64,000 nt of DNA from Sinimarinibacterium flocculans. GTDB lineage: Bacteria; Pseudomonadota; Gammaproteobacteria; Nevskiales; Nevskiaceae. The stretch spans positions 62,001 through 126,000 of the forward strand of contig NZ_QICN01000011.1 in the NCBI RefSeq assembly GCF_003201205.1, read 5' to 3'. The notes below the pieces were generated by a model, which saw only the letters and a list, made by a program, of their open reading frames with translations, was not told the DNA's origin and did not search any database. Each line of letters opens with the position of its first letter. The first letter of the stretch is position 1. Positions 56,213 through 64,000 of this stretch are shown here, piece by piece. A program made the translations under genes and the position numbers.

Positions 56213-57313
56213 TCACAGGCGCATCGGCATCACGACGTACTTGCTCGATCCGTCGCCGGCACCGTGGATCAGACCGCTGGAGTCGGCGTTCTTCAGTTCC
56301 ATCACGAAGCGCTCGTCATCCAGCGCACCCAGGGCGTCGAGCAGGTAGTTCACGTTGAAACCGATCTCGATCGCCGAACCCTCGAAGCCGACTTCCAGCT
56401 CTTCCTCGGCTTCCTCGTGCTCCGGGTTGTGCGTCTGCAGCGTGAGCTTGTCGCCATCCAGGCTCAGGCGCACACCGCGGAACTTCTCGTTCGACAGGAT
56501 CGCGGTGCGCACCAGGGCGCGGCGCACCGTTTCGCGGTCCGCCTCGAGGCGCTTGTCGCCCCCTTCCGGAACCACGCGCTCGTAGTCCGGAAAGCGTCCG
56601 TCGATGAGCTTGGACGTCATGCGCACCGCATCCAGGTCGGCCTCGATCTGACCGGCGCCGATCTTGACCTGGACGCTGTCCTCGCTCGCATCGAGCAGGC
56701 GCTGCAGTTCGAGCACCGCCTTGCGCGGCACGATCACCTGGCTGGGCGCGTCGAACCCGGTCTCCAGGTCGATCTCGCTCAGTGCCAGACGGTGGCCGTC
56801 GGTGGCGACGCTGCGGACGCGCTGCGGCGAGACCTCCAGCAACATCCCGTTGAGGTAGTAGCGCACGTCCTGCTGCGCCATCGCGAACTGGGTCTTCTCG
56901 ATCAGCGTCTTGAGCTGCCGGCGCTGCAGCGTCAGCGTGCGACCGTCGTCCACGCGACCCATCGCCGGGAATTCCTCGGCACGCAGGCACGCCAGGGAAT
57001 ACCGGCTGCGACCCGACTTGAGCTGGGCCTTCTCGCTGCCGGCGTCGATGCTGATCTCGGCGCCCTCCGGCAGACCCCGGCAGATGTCGAACAGCTTGCG
57101 TGCCGGCAGGGTTGCACGACCCGGCGCGAGGTTCTGGACGCGGGCCCGTGCCTGCAGCTCGATCTCCAGATCCGTTCCGGTCACGACGAGTTCGTCGTCC
57201 TTGAGTTCGAGCAGAAAGTTCGACAGCACCGGCAGGGTCTGCCTGCGCTCGACGACACCGATGACGGCCGACAGTGCCGACAGAAGCTCGTTTCTCCCCA
57301 CTTGCAGTTTCAT
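56213..57313 (-). CDS. dnaN: DNA polymerase III beta clamp
   Basis: A 366-residue sliding clamp with three repeats of the clamp fold; the N-terminus MKLQVGRNELLSALSAVIGV and the C-terminal end YVVMPMRL are family-typical. It is transcribed away from the dnaA gene in the same direction, with the AT-rich candidate origin between the two genes. Confidence 0.98.
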   Translation of the reverse strand: MKLQVGRNELLSALSAVIGVVERRQTLPVLSNFLLELKDDELVVTGTDLEIELQARARVQNLAPGRATLPARKLFDICRGLPEGAEISIDAGSEKAQLKSGRSRYSLACLRAEEFPAMGRVDDGRTLTLQRRQLKTLIEKTQFAMAQQDVRYYLNGMLLEVSPQRVRSVATDGHRLALSEIDLETGFDAPSQVIVPRKAVLELQRLLDASEDSVQVKIGAGQIEADLDAVRMTSKLIDGRFPDYERVVPEGGDKRLEADRETVRRALVRTAILSNEKFRGVRLSLDGDKLTLQTHNPEHEEAEEELEVGFEGSAIEIGFNVNYLLDALGALDDERFVMELKNADSSGLIHGAGDGSSKYVVMPMRL

Positions 57314-57564
57314 GGGCTCACCACGTCTTTGAATGTTGAAAGGACTTATAGAAAGCTAACAGCAATATGCTGTGGCCCCCATCGTGAACAAGTCAAATAA
57401 AGCCTTTTAAATCATAAACAAACAACGACATCCGACCCTGCTTCACCCTTGGTTCCGCCGCCGCAACGCCTGTGGACAAGTTGGGCGCCGAAACTGTCCA
57501 CAGCTTGTACCGGCGACTGTCCGCAGGCAGGCCGCACTGCGGCCCACAAGCTGTCCAGTGCGCC
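57314..57564. other. Candidate replication origin (oriC), dnaA-dnaN intergenic
   Basis: The 251-bp gap between dnaN and dnaA has an AT-rich section (about 57325-57428, including AATAAAGCCTTTTAAATCAT) next to a GC-rich half with DnaA-box-like 9-mers. TGTGGACAA (57471-57479) is the complement of TTGTCCACA, CTGTCCACA lies at 57494-57502, and a weaker CTGTCCGCA at 57517-57525. This architecture (DnaA boxes beside an unwinding element next to dnaA) is typical of an origin. Only near-consensus boxes are present here, and a perfect one sits on the other side of dnaA. Confidence 0.6.
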
Positions 57565-58893
57565 TCAGGCCCCGAGCTGACGCTGCAGGTTTTCATAGTC
57601 TTCCCGGATTTTCAGGTCGTCCTGACGCAGCGCGGAAATCTTGCGGCAGGCATGCAGCACGGTCGTGTGATCCTTGCCGAAGGCCTCGCCGATTTCCGGC
57701 AGGCTGTGCTGTGTCAGCTCCTTGGCCAGCGCCATCGCCACCTGCCGGGGGCGCGCCAGCGAGCGCGTGCGGCGCGGCGAATTCAGGTCGCCGACGCGGA
57801 TGTTGTAGTAGCTCGCCACCGTGCGCTTGATGTTGTCGATCGTCACCATGCGCTCGTAGGCCGCGAGCAGATCCTTGAGCGTGTTGCGTGCGAACTCGAC
57901 GCTCAGTGCCTCGCCGCGCAGCCGCGAACTCGCGGTGAGGCGCAGCAGGGCGCCTTCGAGCTCGCGGACGTTGGAGCGCACGCGCTGGGCGACGAACAGG
58001 GCCACTTCCTTGGGCAACTGCACGTGGTTTCCCTCGGCCTTGGCGATCAGGATCGCCATGCGCGTCTCCAGATCCGGCGGCTCGACGGCCACCGAGAGCC
58101 CCCAGGTGAATCGCGATTTGAGCCGTTCGTCGACACCGTCGATTTCCTTGGGGTAGCGGTCCGAGGTCAGGACGATCTGCTTGCGCGTGTCGATCAGCGC
58201 ATTGAAGGTGTGGAAGAACTCTTCCTGCGTGCGTTCCTTGTGCGCGAAGAAGTGGATGTCGTCGATCAGCAGCGCGTCCACCGAGCGGTACAGGTTCTTG
58301 AACTCCTCGGTGCGTCCGTGGCGGATGGCCGCGGTGAAGTGGTTCATCCACTGCTCGGCGCCGAGATAAGCGATGCGCGCGCGCGGGTTGGCCTGGACGA
58401 TCGCGTTGCCCACGGCGTGCATCAGGTGGGTCTTGCCCAGACCGGAGGCGCCATAGATGAGCAGCGGGTTGTACGCGCCGCCCGGCGTCTCGACGACGTG
58501 CTGGGCGGCTGCCCGTGCATGCGAGTTCGACTTGCCCTCGATGAAATTGGCGAAGGTGTAGTCGGGGTTGAGCTTGCCCGACACCGGCGGGACCTGGATC
58601 TCCTCGCCGACGACCGCGGCCGGCGCCATCGCCCCGTTGCGCACCTCCGCGGCACCGACCCGCAGCTCGACCAGCGGCGCCGCGGCACCGCCGACCACTT
58701 GCACCGCCCGCTCGATATGAGCCAGGAACTGGTCGCGCACGCGCTGCAGCACGAGCCGGTTGGGCGCCAGCAGCAGCAGGCGTCCGTCCTCGATGACGGC
58801 CTGCAGCGGACGCAGCCAGGTATTGACGTCGCGGTCCGGCAGTTCGCCTTCCAGCCAGCGCACGGACTGCGCCCAGAGATCCTCTTCGAGCAT
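57565..58893 (-). CDS. dnaA: Chromosomal replication initiator DnaA
   Basis: A 442-residue initiator: N-terminal domain I (DLWAQSVRWLEGEL), linker, AAA+ domain with Walker A YGASGLGKTHLM and Walker B LLIDDIHFF, and the DNA-binding domain with DHTTVLHACRK. Its start region is preceded by a perfect DnaA box (58977-58985), suggesting autoregulation. The gene is divergent from rpmH, as in most Gammaproteobacteria. Confidence 0.98.
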   Translation of the reverse strand: MLEEDLWAQSVRWLEGELPDRDVNTWLRPLQAVIEDGRLLLLAPNRLVLQRVRDQFLAHIERAVQVVGGAAAPLVELRVGAAEVRNGAMAPAAVVGEEIQVPPVSGKLNPDYTFANFIEGKSNSHARAAAQHVVETPGGAYNPLLIYGASGLGKTHLMHAVGNAIVQANPRARIAYLGAEQWMNHFTAAIRHGRTEEFKNLYRSVDALLIDDIHFFAHKERTQEEFFHTFNALIDTRKQIVLTSDRYPKEIDGVDERLKSRFTWGLSVAVEPPDLETRMAILIAKAEGNHVQLPKEVALFVAQRVRSNVRELEGALLRLTASSRLRGEALSVEFARNTLKDLLAAYERMVTIDNIKRTVASYYNIRVGDLNSPRRTRSLARPRQVAMALAKELTQHSLPEIGEAFGKDHTTVLHACRKISALRQDDLKIREDYENLQRQLGA

Positions 58894-58976
58894 TTGGGAT
58901 GTAATCGGAAACCACCGGGTGAACGGTGCGCGGCGCCGCGCGCATCAGGCGTGCAGTCTAAGACTTCGTTCCCGGC

Positions 58977-58985
58977 TTATCCACA
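58977..58985 (+). promoter_or_regulatory. Perfect DnaA box
   Basis: TTATCCACA matches the E. coli consensus in all nine positions. It lies 84 bp upstream of the dnaA start, in the dnaA-rpmH intergenic space, where it may serve autoregulation of dnaA or a second part of the origin. Confidence 0.85.
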
Positions 58986-59003
58986 GACCGCTGCGCACCG
59001 TGC

Positions 59004-59032
59004 TTGAACGCCGCTTCGGCAGTCGCTAAACT
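59004..59032 (+). promoter_or_regulatory. rpmH promoter
   Basis: TTGAAC (59004-59009) and TAAACT (59027-59032) are spaced by exactly 17 bp, 40 bp upstream of rpmH. This fits a strong housekeeping promoter for the rpmH-rnpA-yidD-yidC unit. Confidence 0.65.
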
Positions 59033-59072
59033 CCGCGCCCTTTTTGCAAGCTCAAGACCGGCGGGTGATGTC

Positions 59073-59210
59073 ATGTCCAAGCGCACTTATCAGCCCAAGA
59101 AGCTGCGCCGCAAGCGCACGCACGGATTCCGCGCGCGGATGGCGACCAAGGGTGGCCGTCTCGTGCTGGCCCGTCGCCGCGCCAAGGGCCGCAAGCGTCT
59201 GGCCCCGTAA
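59073..59210 (+). CDS. rpmH: Ribosomal protein L34
   Basis: A 45-residue very basic protein: [20 protein letters not shown], then the conserved MATKGGR and RRAKGRKRL. This is the usual length for L34. An upstream in-frame extension exists but is not family-like, so I use the ATG at 59073. It is the first gene of the rightward operon from the origin. Confidence 0.98.
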   Translation: MSKRTYQPKKLRRKRTHGFRARMATKGGRLVLARRRAKGRKRLAP

Positions 59211-59229
59211 ACGGGACTACCGGTGACCC

Positions 59230-59592
59230 ATGGCGCGCTTTCCCCGGCGCGCCCGCCTGCTCAAGCCCGGCGAGTTCCAGGCCGCGCTCAAGCGCGGAAA
59301 GCGCCACAACGATCGCTGGTTGACGGCGGCCTGTGTCGTCAACGACCTCGGCCATCCGCGCCTCGGACTGGCCATCGCCAAGAAGTCCGTTCCGCTCGCC
59401 ACGCAGCGCAACCGCATCAAGCGCAAGATCCGCGAGACGTTCCGTCTGCAACAGCTGCAGCTGCCGGCCGTGGATCTGGTGATCCTCGCGCGGCCGGGCT
59501 GCGCCGGCATTCCGGCAGCCGAACTCGACCGTAGCCTGGAGCGACTGTGGAAACGCATCGCGGCGTCTTCGCCAGGCTCCTCCTCGGACTGA
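59230..59592 (+). CDS. rnpA: Ribonuclease P protein component
   Basis: A 120-residue basic protein with the family signature [22 protein letters not shown] at about residues 50-73 and the opening [16 protein letters not shown]. It assists the catalytic RNA in trimming the 5' ends of tRNA precursors. Its tail overlaps the start of yidD by 46 bp. Confidence 0.97.
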   Translation: MARFPRRARLLKPGEFQAALKRGKRHNDRWLTAACVVNDLGHPRLGLAIAKKSVPLATQRNRIKRKIRETFRLQQLQLPAVDLVILARPGCAGIPAAELDRSLERLWKRIAASSPGSSSD

Positions 59593-59822
59593 TCCGCGGC
59601 TACCAGCTGCTGCTGAGCCCGCTGCTCGGTCCGCGCTGCCGCTTCTATCCCAGCTGTTCGCACTACGCGGCCGAGGCCATCCGCCGGCACGGCTCGCTGC
59701 GTGGCGGCTGGCTGGCGCTGCGCCGTCTCGCCCGCTGTCATCCGCTCCACCCCGGCGGTTACGATCCGGTGCCCGATCATCCCGACGCCCGCCGGCCGCA
59801 TTCCGACTGCCGACACGCCTGA
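59547..59822 (+). CDS. yidD: Membrane protein insertion efficiency factor YidD
   Basis: A 91-residue protein with an N-terminal amphipathic/hydrophobic part ([18 protein letters not shown]) and the conserved [11 protein letters not shown] and HPGGYDPVP segments. The start is GTG inside rnpA, with a 46-bp overlap. The product is thought to aid YidC-dependent insertion; yidC follows 11 bp downstream. Confidence 0.96.
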   Translation: METHRGVFARLLLGLIRGYQLLLSPLLGPRCRFYPSCSHYAAEAIRRHGSLRGGWLALRRLARCHPLHPGGYDPVPDHPDARRPHSDCRHA

Positions 59823-59833
59823 ACCGTCCCATC

Positions 59834-61510
59834 ATGGAAAACCGTCGCTTCATCCTGATCGCGCTGCTCGGCGTGGTGCTGTTCTTCATGTACCAGGCCT
59901 GGCAGAAGGACTATGTCATCGCCGCCACGCCGGCACCGGCGCCGGATGTCGCGGCCGCGGTGCCGGTCGACGACGTCCCGGCGGCGGGCGACGTGCCGAC
60001 GGCCACGCTGCACGATCCCGCGCCGGCAAGCGGCGAGGCAGCCGCTCCGGGCGGTGCCCGGATCAGCGTCGAGACCGACGTGATGCGCGCCGAGATCGCG
60101 CTCGACGGTGGTGAGCTGCGTCGCCTGGAGCTGCCCGGGTTTCCCGTCTCCAAGGATCAGCCGGACACGCCGCTGGCCCTGCTCGACGATCGCGCCGGAC
60201 GTCTGTTCGTGCTGCAGAGCGGGCTTGCCGGCACGCGCGAGGCGCTGGTCACGCACCACTCGCGGTTCACGTCCGCACAGCGAAGTTACCGGCTGGCCGA
60301 CGGTGCCGAGCAGCTCGACGTCGTGCTGGAGCACGCCGCACCCGGCTACCTCGCGCGCAAGATCTACCGCTTCCATCGCGGCGACTATCGCGTCGAGCTG
60401 ATTCACGAACTCGACAACCACGCCGACGAGGCCGTCGTCGCCAGTCCCTACACCCGGCTGGTGCGGACCGTGTTCAAGGCCGGCGACGAACCGCCGTTCG
60501 TCGCGACGTTCACCGGCGTGGGCTTCTACGAGCAGAAGGACGGCGGCAGCAACTACCGCTTCGCCAAGACCAAGCTCGACGATCTCGCCGACGATGCCTT
60601 CGAGAAGCGCCAGCCGGGCGGCTGGATCGCCATGCTGCAGCACTACTTCGTCGCCGCCGTGCTGCCGCCGGCCGACCAGCCCGCGACCTACTCCGCCAGG
60701 CCGGCATCCGGCCAGGGCTACATGGCCCAGGCCGTCGGCGCCGCGCAGACCATCGAGCCTGGTGCCAGTGCGCGCTTCGAGACCGGTCTGTATCTCGGAC
60801 CCAAGCTGCAGGACCGTGTCACCGAGGTCGCGCCCGGCTTCGACCTGACGCTCGACTACGGCATTCTCACGCCGATCTCGGAGCCGCTGTTCTGGCTGCT
60901 CGACAAGCTGCACGCGCTGACCGGCAACTGGGGCGTGGCGATCATCCTGCTGACGCTGCTGGTCAAGGCGGCGATGTACAAGCTGTCCGAAGCGCAGTAC
61001 CGATCGATGGCGAAGATGAAGAAGTTCGCGCCGAAGATCCAGGACATCAAGGAGCGCTACGGCGACGACCGCGAACGCCTGCAGAAGGCGATGATGGACC
61101 TCTACAAGAAGGAGGGCTTCAATCCGCTGGCCGGCTGCTGGCCGCTGCTGGTGCAGTTCCCGGTGTTCATCGCGCTGTACTGGGTGCTGCTCGAATCGGT
61201 GGAGCTGCGTCAGGCGCCGTTCGCGCTGTGGCTGCAGGATCTGACGTCGCCAGACCCGTACTTCGTGCTGCCGGTGCTGTTCGGCGTCTCGATGTTCGTG
61301 CAGCAGAAGATCTCGGGTCAGCAGGTGATGGACCCGATGCAGCAGAAGATCATGAACATCATGCCGATCATGCTCACGGCATTCTTCGCGTTCTTCCAGT
61401 CGGGCCTGGTGCTCTACTGGTTCACGTCGAACCTGATCGGCATCGCCCAGCAGTGGTACATCACGCGCAAGCTGGACCGGGAAGAAGCGGCGAAAGTCGC
61501 CAAGCGCTAG
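59834..61510 (+). CDS. yidC: Membrane protein insertase YidC
   Basis: This 558-residue insertase has an N-terminal helix (residues 5-21), a large periplasmic P1 domain (about 60-330) and the C-terminal conserved 60KD_IMP region (about 345-545) with five-helix topology and the segments FNPLAGCWPLLVQFPVFIALY and LVLYWFTSN. It inserts and folds inner-membrane proteins alone or with Sec. The Ala/Pro-rich linker after the first helix is long but within the usual range. Confidence 0.98.
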   Translation: MENRRFILIALLGVVLFFMYQAWQKDYVIAATPAPAPDVAAAVPVDDVPAAGDVPTATLHDPAPASGEAAAPGGARISVETDVMRAEIALDGGELRRLELPGFPVSKDQPDTPLALLDDRAGRLFVLQSGLAGTREALVTHHSRFTSAQRSYRLADGAEQLDVVLEHAAPGYLARKIYRFHRGDYRVELIHELDNHADEAVVASPYTRLVRTVFKAGDEPPFVATFTGVGFYEQKDGGSNYRFAKTKLDDLADDAFEKRQPGGWIAMLQHYFVAAVLPPADQPATYSARPASGQGYMAQAVGAAQTIEPGASARFETGLYLGPKLQDRVTEVAPGFDLTLDYGILTPISEPLFWLLDKLHALTGNWGVAIILLTLLVKAAMYKLSEAQYRSMAKMKKFAPKIQDIKERYGDDRERLQKAMMDLYKKEGFNPLAGCWPLLVQFPVFIALYWVLLESVELRQAPFALWLQDLTSPDPYFVLPVLFGVSMFVQQKISGQQVMDPMQQKIMNIMPIMLTAFFAFFQSGLVLYWFTSNLIGIAQQWYITRKLDREEAAKVAKR

Positions 61511-61589
61511 CGTCGGCCCGCCCCAAGCGGAACGCGGTAACGGAAGTGGCACACTGCCCGGCCATGGATGGCGGGCCAAACACCTCCGC

Positions 61590-62939
61590 ATGAGCGTCAC
61601 CGACACCATCGTCGCGATCGCCACCGCTGCAGGCCGCGGCGCCATCGGCATCGTGCGCCTGTCAGGGCCGCAGGCGTTCGCGATCGCCGAGCGGATCGCC
61701 GGCCCGCTGCCGGCGCCACGCGAAGCGGCGCTGCGAGCCTTCCGCGATGCGGACGGCGAAGGCATCGACCAGGGCCTGGTGCTGTGTTTTGCCGCGCCGG
61801 CGACGTTCACCGGCGAGGACGTCGTCGAACTGCAGGGTCATGGCGGCAGCGTCGTGCTGCAATCGCTCGTCGAGGCGGCCTGCCGGCACGGCGCACGTGT
61901 CGCGCGGCCCGGCGAGTTCTCCGAGCGCGCCTTTCTCAACGATCGCATCGACCTCGTGCAGGCCGAGGCGATCGCCGACCTGATCGACGCCGGCACGCGC
62001 GACGCGGCGCGTGCCGCGCGGCGCTCGCTCGACGGCGCGCTGTCGCAGCGTGTCCGGACCTTGGCCGCCGCGCTGCTCGAACTGCGCGTCCATGTCGAGG
62101 GTGCGCTCGACTTCTCCGACGAGGACATCGACTGGCTCGCCGACCGCAAGCTGCATGCGCGCGTCGAAACGCTGCGCACGGGACTGCAGCAGCTGCTCGC
62201 CGAGGCCGGTCGCGGCCGGCGCCTGCGCGACGGACTGGTCGTCGCCCTCGCCGGTCGGCCCAACGTCGGCAAGTCGACGCTGCTCAACCGGCTCGCCGGT
62301 GCCGACGTTGCGATCGTCACCGACATCGCCGGCACCACGCGCGACGTGCTGCGCGAACATCTCGATCTCGACGGGCTGCCGCTGACGCTGATCGACACCG
62401 CCGGCCTGCGCGACACCGACGACACCGTCGAACGCGAGGGCGTGCGCCGCGCACGGGCGGCCCTCGATCGCGCGGAGCTGGCGCTGTTCGTCAGCGATGC
62501 CGGCGCGAATCTCGGCACCGGGGACCAGGCGCTGCTGCAGAGTCTGCGCGCCGATCTGCCGCGGCTGATCGTGCACAACAAGTGCGACCTGCACGGCCTC
62601 GCCGCCGCTCGCGAGGAGCGCGACGGCCACGTCCATCTGCATCTTTCCGCGGCGACCGGTGACGGCATCGACCGGCTGGTGCGCGAACTGCACCGCGTCG
62701 CCGGACTCGGCGAGCGCACACAGACCACATTCTCCGCACGCACGCGCCACGTCGACGCGTTGCGACGGACGCTGGGTTTCGTGGTGGATGCCGAACAGCG
62801 GCTGCATGAGGGTGCGAACGCCGAACTCGCCGCCGAGGAGTTGCGCCTCGCACATGACGCCCTCGGCGAAATCACCGGTCGCGTGACCAGCGAGGATCTG
62901 CTCGGCGCCGTGTTCTCGCGCTTCTGCATCGGCAAGTGA
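61590..62939 (+). CDS. mnmE: tRNA modification GTPase MnmE
   Basis: A 449-residue protein with an N-terminal folate-binding domain (TIVAIATAAGRGAIGIVRLSG), a central G domain (GRPNVGKS near residue 225, DIAGTTRD, DTAGLRD) and the C-terminal FCIGK end with the catalytic cysteine. With MnmG it forms carboxymethylaminomethyl-uridine at the tRNA wobble position. mnmG is not in the window. Confidence 0.98.
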   Translation: MSVTDTIVAIATAAGRGAIGIVRLSGPQAFAIAERIAGPLPAPREAALRAFRDADGEGIDQGLVLCFAAPATFTGEDVVELQGHGGSVVLQSLVEAACRHGARVARPGEFSERAFLNDRIDLVQAEAIADLIDAGTRDAARAARRSLDGALSQRVRTLAAALLELRVHVEGALDFSDEDIDWLADRKLHARVETLRTGLQQLLAEAGRGRRLRDGLVVALAGRPNVGKSTLLNRLAGADVAIVTDIAGTTRDVLREHLDLDGLPLTLIDTAGLRDTDDTVEREGVRRARAALDRAELALFVSDAGANLGTGDQALLQSLRADLPRLIVHNKCDLHGLAAAREERDGHVHLHLSAATGDGIDRLVRELHRVAGLGERTQTTFSARTRHVDALRRTLGFVVDAEQRLHEGANAELAAEELRLAHDALGEITGRVTSEDLLGAVFSRFCIGK

Positions 62940-62982
62940 CACCGGCGCCGGGACGCATCGTTCGCGGATAAGCTAGCGCGTC

Positions 62983-63423
62983 ATGCGCGCCGCAGAACTG
63001 ACCGATTTCCTCCGCCGCAGCATCCCGCTGACCAAGGCGCTCGACATCCGCGTCGCGGCAGCCGGTGACGGTCGCGTGCGTCTCGTCGCCCCGCTCGAAC
63101 CGAACCTCAATCATCACGGCACCGCGTTCGGCGGCAGTCTGGCGACCATCGGCATCCTCGCCGGCTGGACCGTGCTGCATATGAGTCTCGAGGACGCCGG
63201 TCTGACGCCGAGCCTCGTCGTGCGTCACGTCGAACTCGACTATCTCGAACCGGTTCGCGGCGAACTCGTCGCCGAAAGCGCACTGCCGACCGATGTCTGG
63301 CCGCGCTTCGTCGACACCTTGCGTCGCGGACGGCGCGCGCGCATCGAGGTCGAGAGCCGTCTGCAGGGGGCCGGCGAAGCGGTGCGGGTCCGGGCCAGCT
63401 ATGTGGCGCTGCCGCCGACTTGA
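62983..63423 (+). CDS. YiiD_C-type thioesterase
   Basis: A 146-residue hot-dog-fold protein similar to the stand-alone YiiD C-terminal domain (thioesterase superfamily). LEPNLNHHGTAFGGSLATIG contains the active-site loop of this family, and VVRHVELDYLEPV follows. It should hydrolyse an acyl-CoA or acyl-ACP; the substrate is unknown. A GATAAG element lies about 10 bp before the ATG. The secreted-hydrolase frame starts 22 bp before its stop. Confidence 0.82.
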   Translation: MRAAELTDFLRRSIPLTKALDIRVAAAGDGRVRLVAPLEPNLNHHGTAFGGSLATIGILAGWTVLHMSLEDAGLTPSLVVRHVELDYLEPVRGELVAESALPTDVWPRFVDTLRRGRRARIEVESRLQGAGEAVRVRASYVALPPT

Positions 63424-64000
63424 GGCGGGCCTGCTCGCGCTGCTGTGCCTGGCAGCCGCGCCAACGGACGCGCGGCAGTCGGAAACAGTGGTCTTCACGC
63501 TCGACAGCGGCCGCCGCATCAGCGCCGAAATCCGCCGTCCGGTGCAGGCCGACGGGCCGCTGCCGGCAGTCATGCTGTTCGGCGGTTTCCGCGGCGCGGC
63601 GACGGTGCTCGATGCCGTGCCCGCCGCTGCGCCGGTCGTTGCCGCGAGCTTCGACTATCCCTTCGATCCGCCACGTCGGTTCGTGTTCCCGGACAGCTTC
63701 GCGCACGTTCCGGCGATGGCGCGCGGCATCGACGAGACCCTCGAGGGCATCGCGCGGCTGAGCGCACATCTGCGCGATCGTGCGGATGTCGACGGCGCAC
63801 GCATCACCATCGTCGGCGCGAGCCTGGGCGCGCCGTTCGCGACGATCTCCGCCGCGGAACTGGCGCTGCCCGGACTGGTGATCGTTCACGGCTTCGGCCG
63901 CATCCGCGAGGTGATCGGCCACCAGCTTGCCGAAGCCGCCGAGCGCCGCGGCGCCGGCTGGCTGCGCTGGCCGGCGCAGGGTCTGGCCAACCTGCTGACC
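63401..64000 (+). CDS. Secreted alpha/beta hydrolase-like protein, 3' end beyond the window
   Basis: A reading frame open to the last base (200 residues so far) starts at the ATG at 63401, overlapping the thioesterase gene by 23 bp. It encodes a signal peptide (about residues 1-24, with LLALLCLAAAPTDA) followed by a fold with ADGPLPAVMLFGGF, a FDYPFDPP turn and the nucleophile elbow VGASLG with Ser141. This matches small secreted alpha/beta hydrolases. The acid and base of the triad would lie past position 64000. Translational coupling to the thioesterase is likely. Confidence 0.7.
   Translation, partial: MWRCRRLEAGLLALLCLAAAPTDARQSETVVFTLDSGRRISAEIRRPVQADGPLPAVMLFGGFRGAATVLDAVPAAAPVVAASFDYPFDPPRRFVFPDSFAHVPAMARGIDETLEGIARLSAHLRDRADVDGARITIVGASLGAPFATISAAELALPGLVIVHGFGRIREVIGHQLAEAAERRGAGWLRWPAQGLANLLT

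Overview
The window is about 64 kb of very GC-rich DNA (single lines I counted run near 73% G+C), densely packed with genes and without tRNA, rRNA, CRISPR or insertion-sequence genes that I can see. The block gyrB-recF-dnaN-dnaA | rpmH-rnpA-yidD-yidC-mnmE at 52.5-63 kb is the classic chromosomal-origin neighbourhood. Together with the Gammaproteobacteria-style his and tat genes, TonB-dependent receptor, ApaG and purEK, it points to the chromosome of a Gammaproteobacterium near oriC. A member of the Xanthomonadales/Nevskiales side is my best guess, but this is inference from gene content and not from any search.

Layout. 0-7.4 kb: a lipase-like hydrolase, then a tetR-TonB receptor pair facing a three-gene export module (cytochrome c5-like lipoprotein, Tat-exported aldonolactone-oxidase-like flavoprotein, Tat-exported PLP barrel enzyme). 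A palindromic operator sits inside the divergent promoter. 7.4-18 kb: alpha-methylacyl-CoA racemase-type enzyme, ECF sigma/anti-sigma pair, sterol-desaturase-like hydroxylase, hemB, aroE, a diguanylate cyclase, an M20 peptidase, an SDR and a lysyl-oxidase-like exported protein. 18-23 kb: tatABC and hisBHAFE on the minus strand (no hisI), then dtd. 23.3-23.7 kb: the only gene-free stretch above 300 bp. It holds a structured-RNA candidate ending in a strong intrinsic terminator. 23.7-32.3 kb: a lipid acyltransferase, a Gld-type ABC system, mutM, a small membrane protein, a DOPA-dioxygenase-like enzyme and an Old Yellow Enzyme. 32.3-41.2 kb: a tolC-hlyD-ABC-FtsX-FtsX export operon followed by its own NtrC/NtrY-like two-component pair, with a sigma-54-like promoter and palindromic upstream sites in front. 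41.2-51.6 kb: apaG, sufT, an RND pump, a low-GC DUF4145 gene with cassette-like borders, a SIMPL protein, purEK, an orphan ParA and a DegV protein. 51.7-64 kb: an SDR and the replication-origin block, then a thioesterase and a secreted hydrolase cut by the window end.

Genes that work together: the Tat translocase encoded here is the expected route for the two Tat-signal proteins at 4.7-7.4 kb. The same ACATAC/GTATGT operator-promoter layout occurs at 4.2 kb and 30.9 kb, which suggests one TetR-type regulon. The NtrC-like regulator at 33.7-35.0 kb probably controls the efflux operon it follows. Most of the window is ordinary core genome. The points I would look at first are the shared operator, the sigma-54 efflux control region, the RNA-like element at 23.4 kb and the cassette-like DUF4145 insertion.
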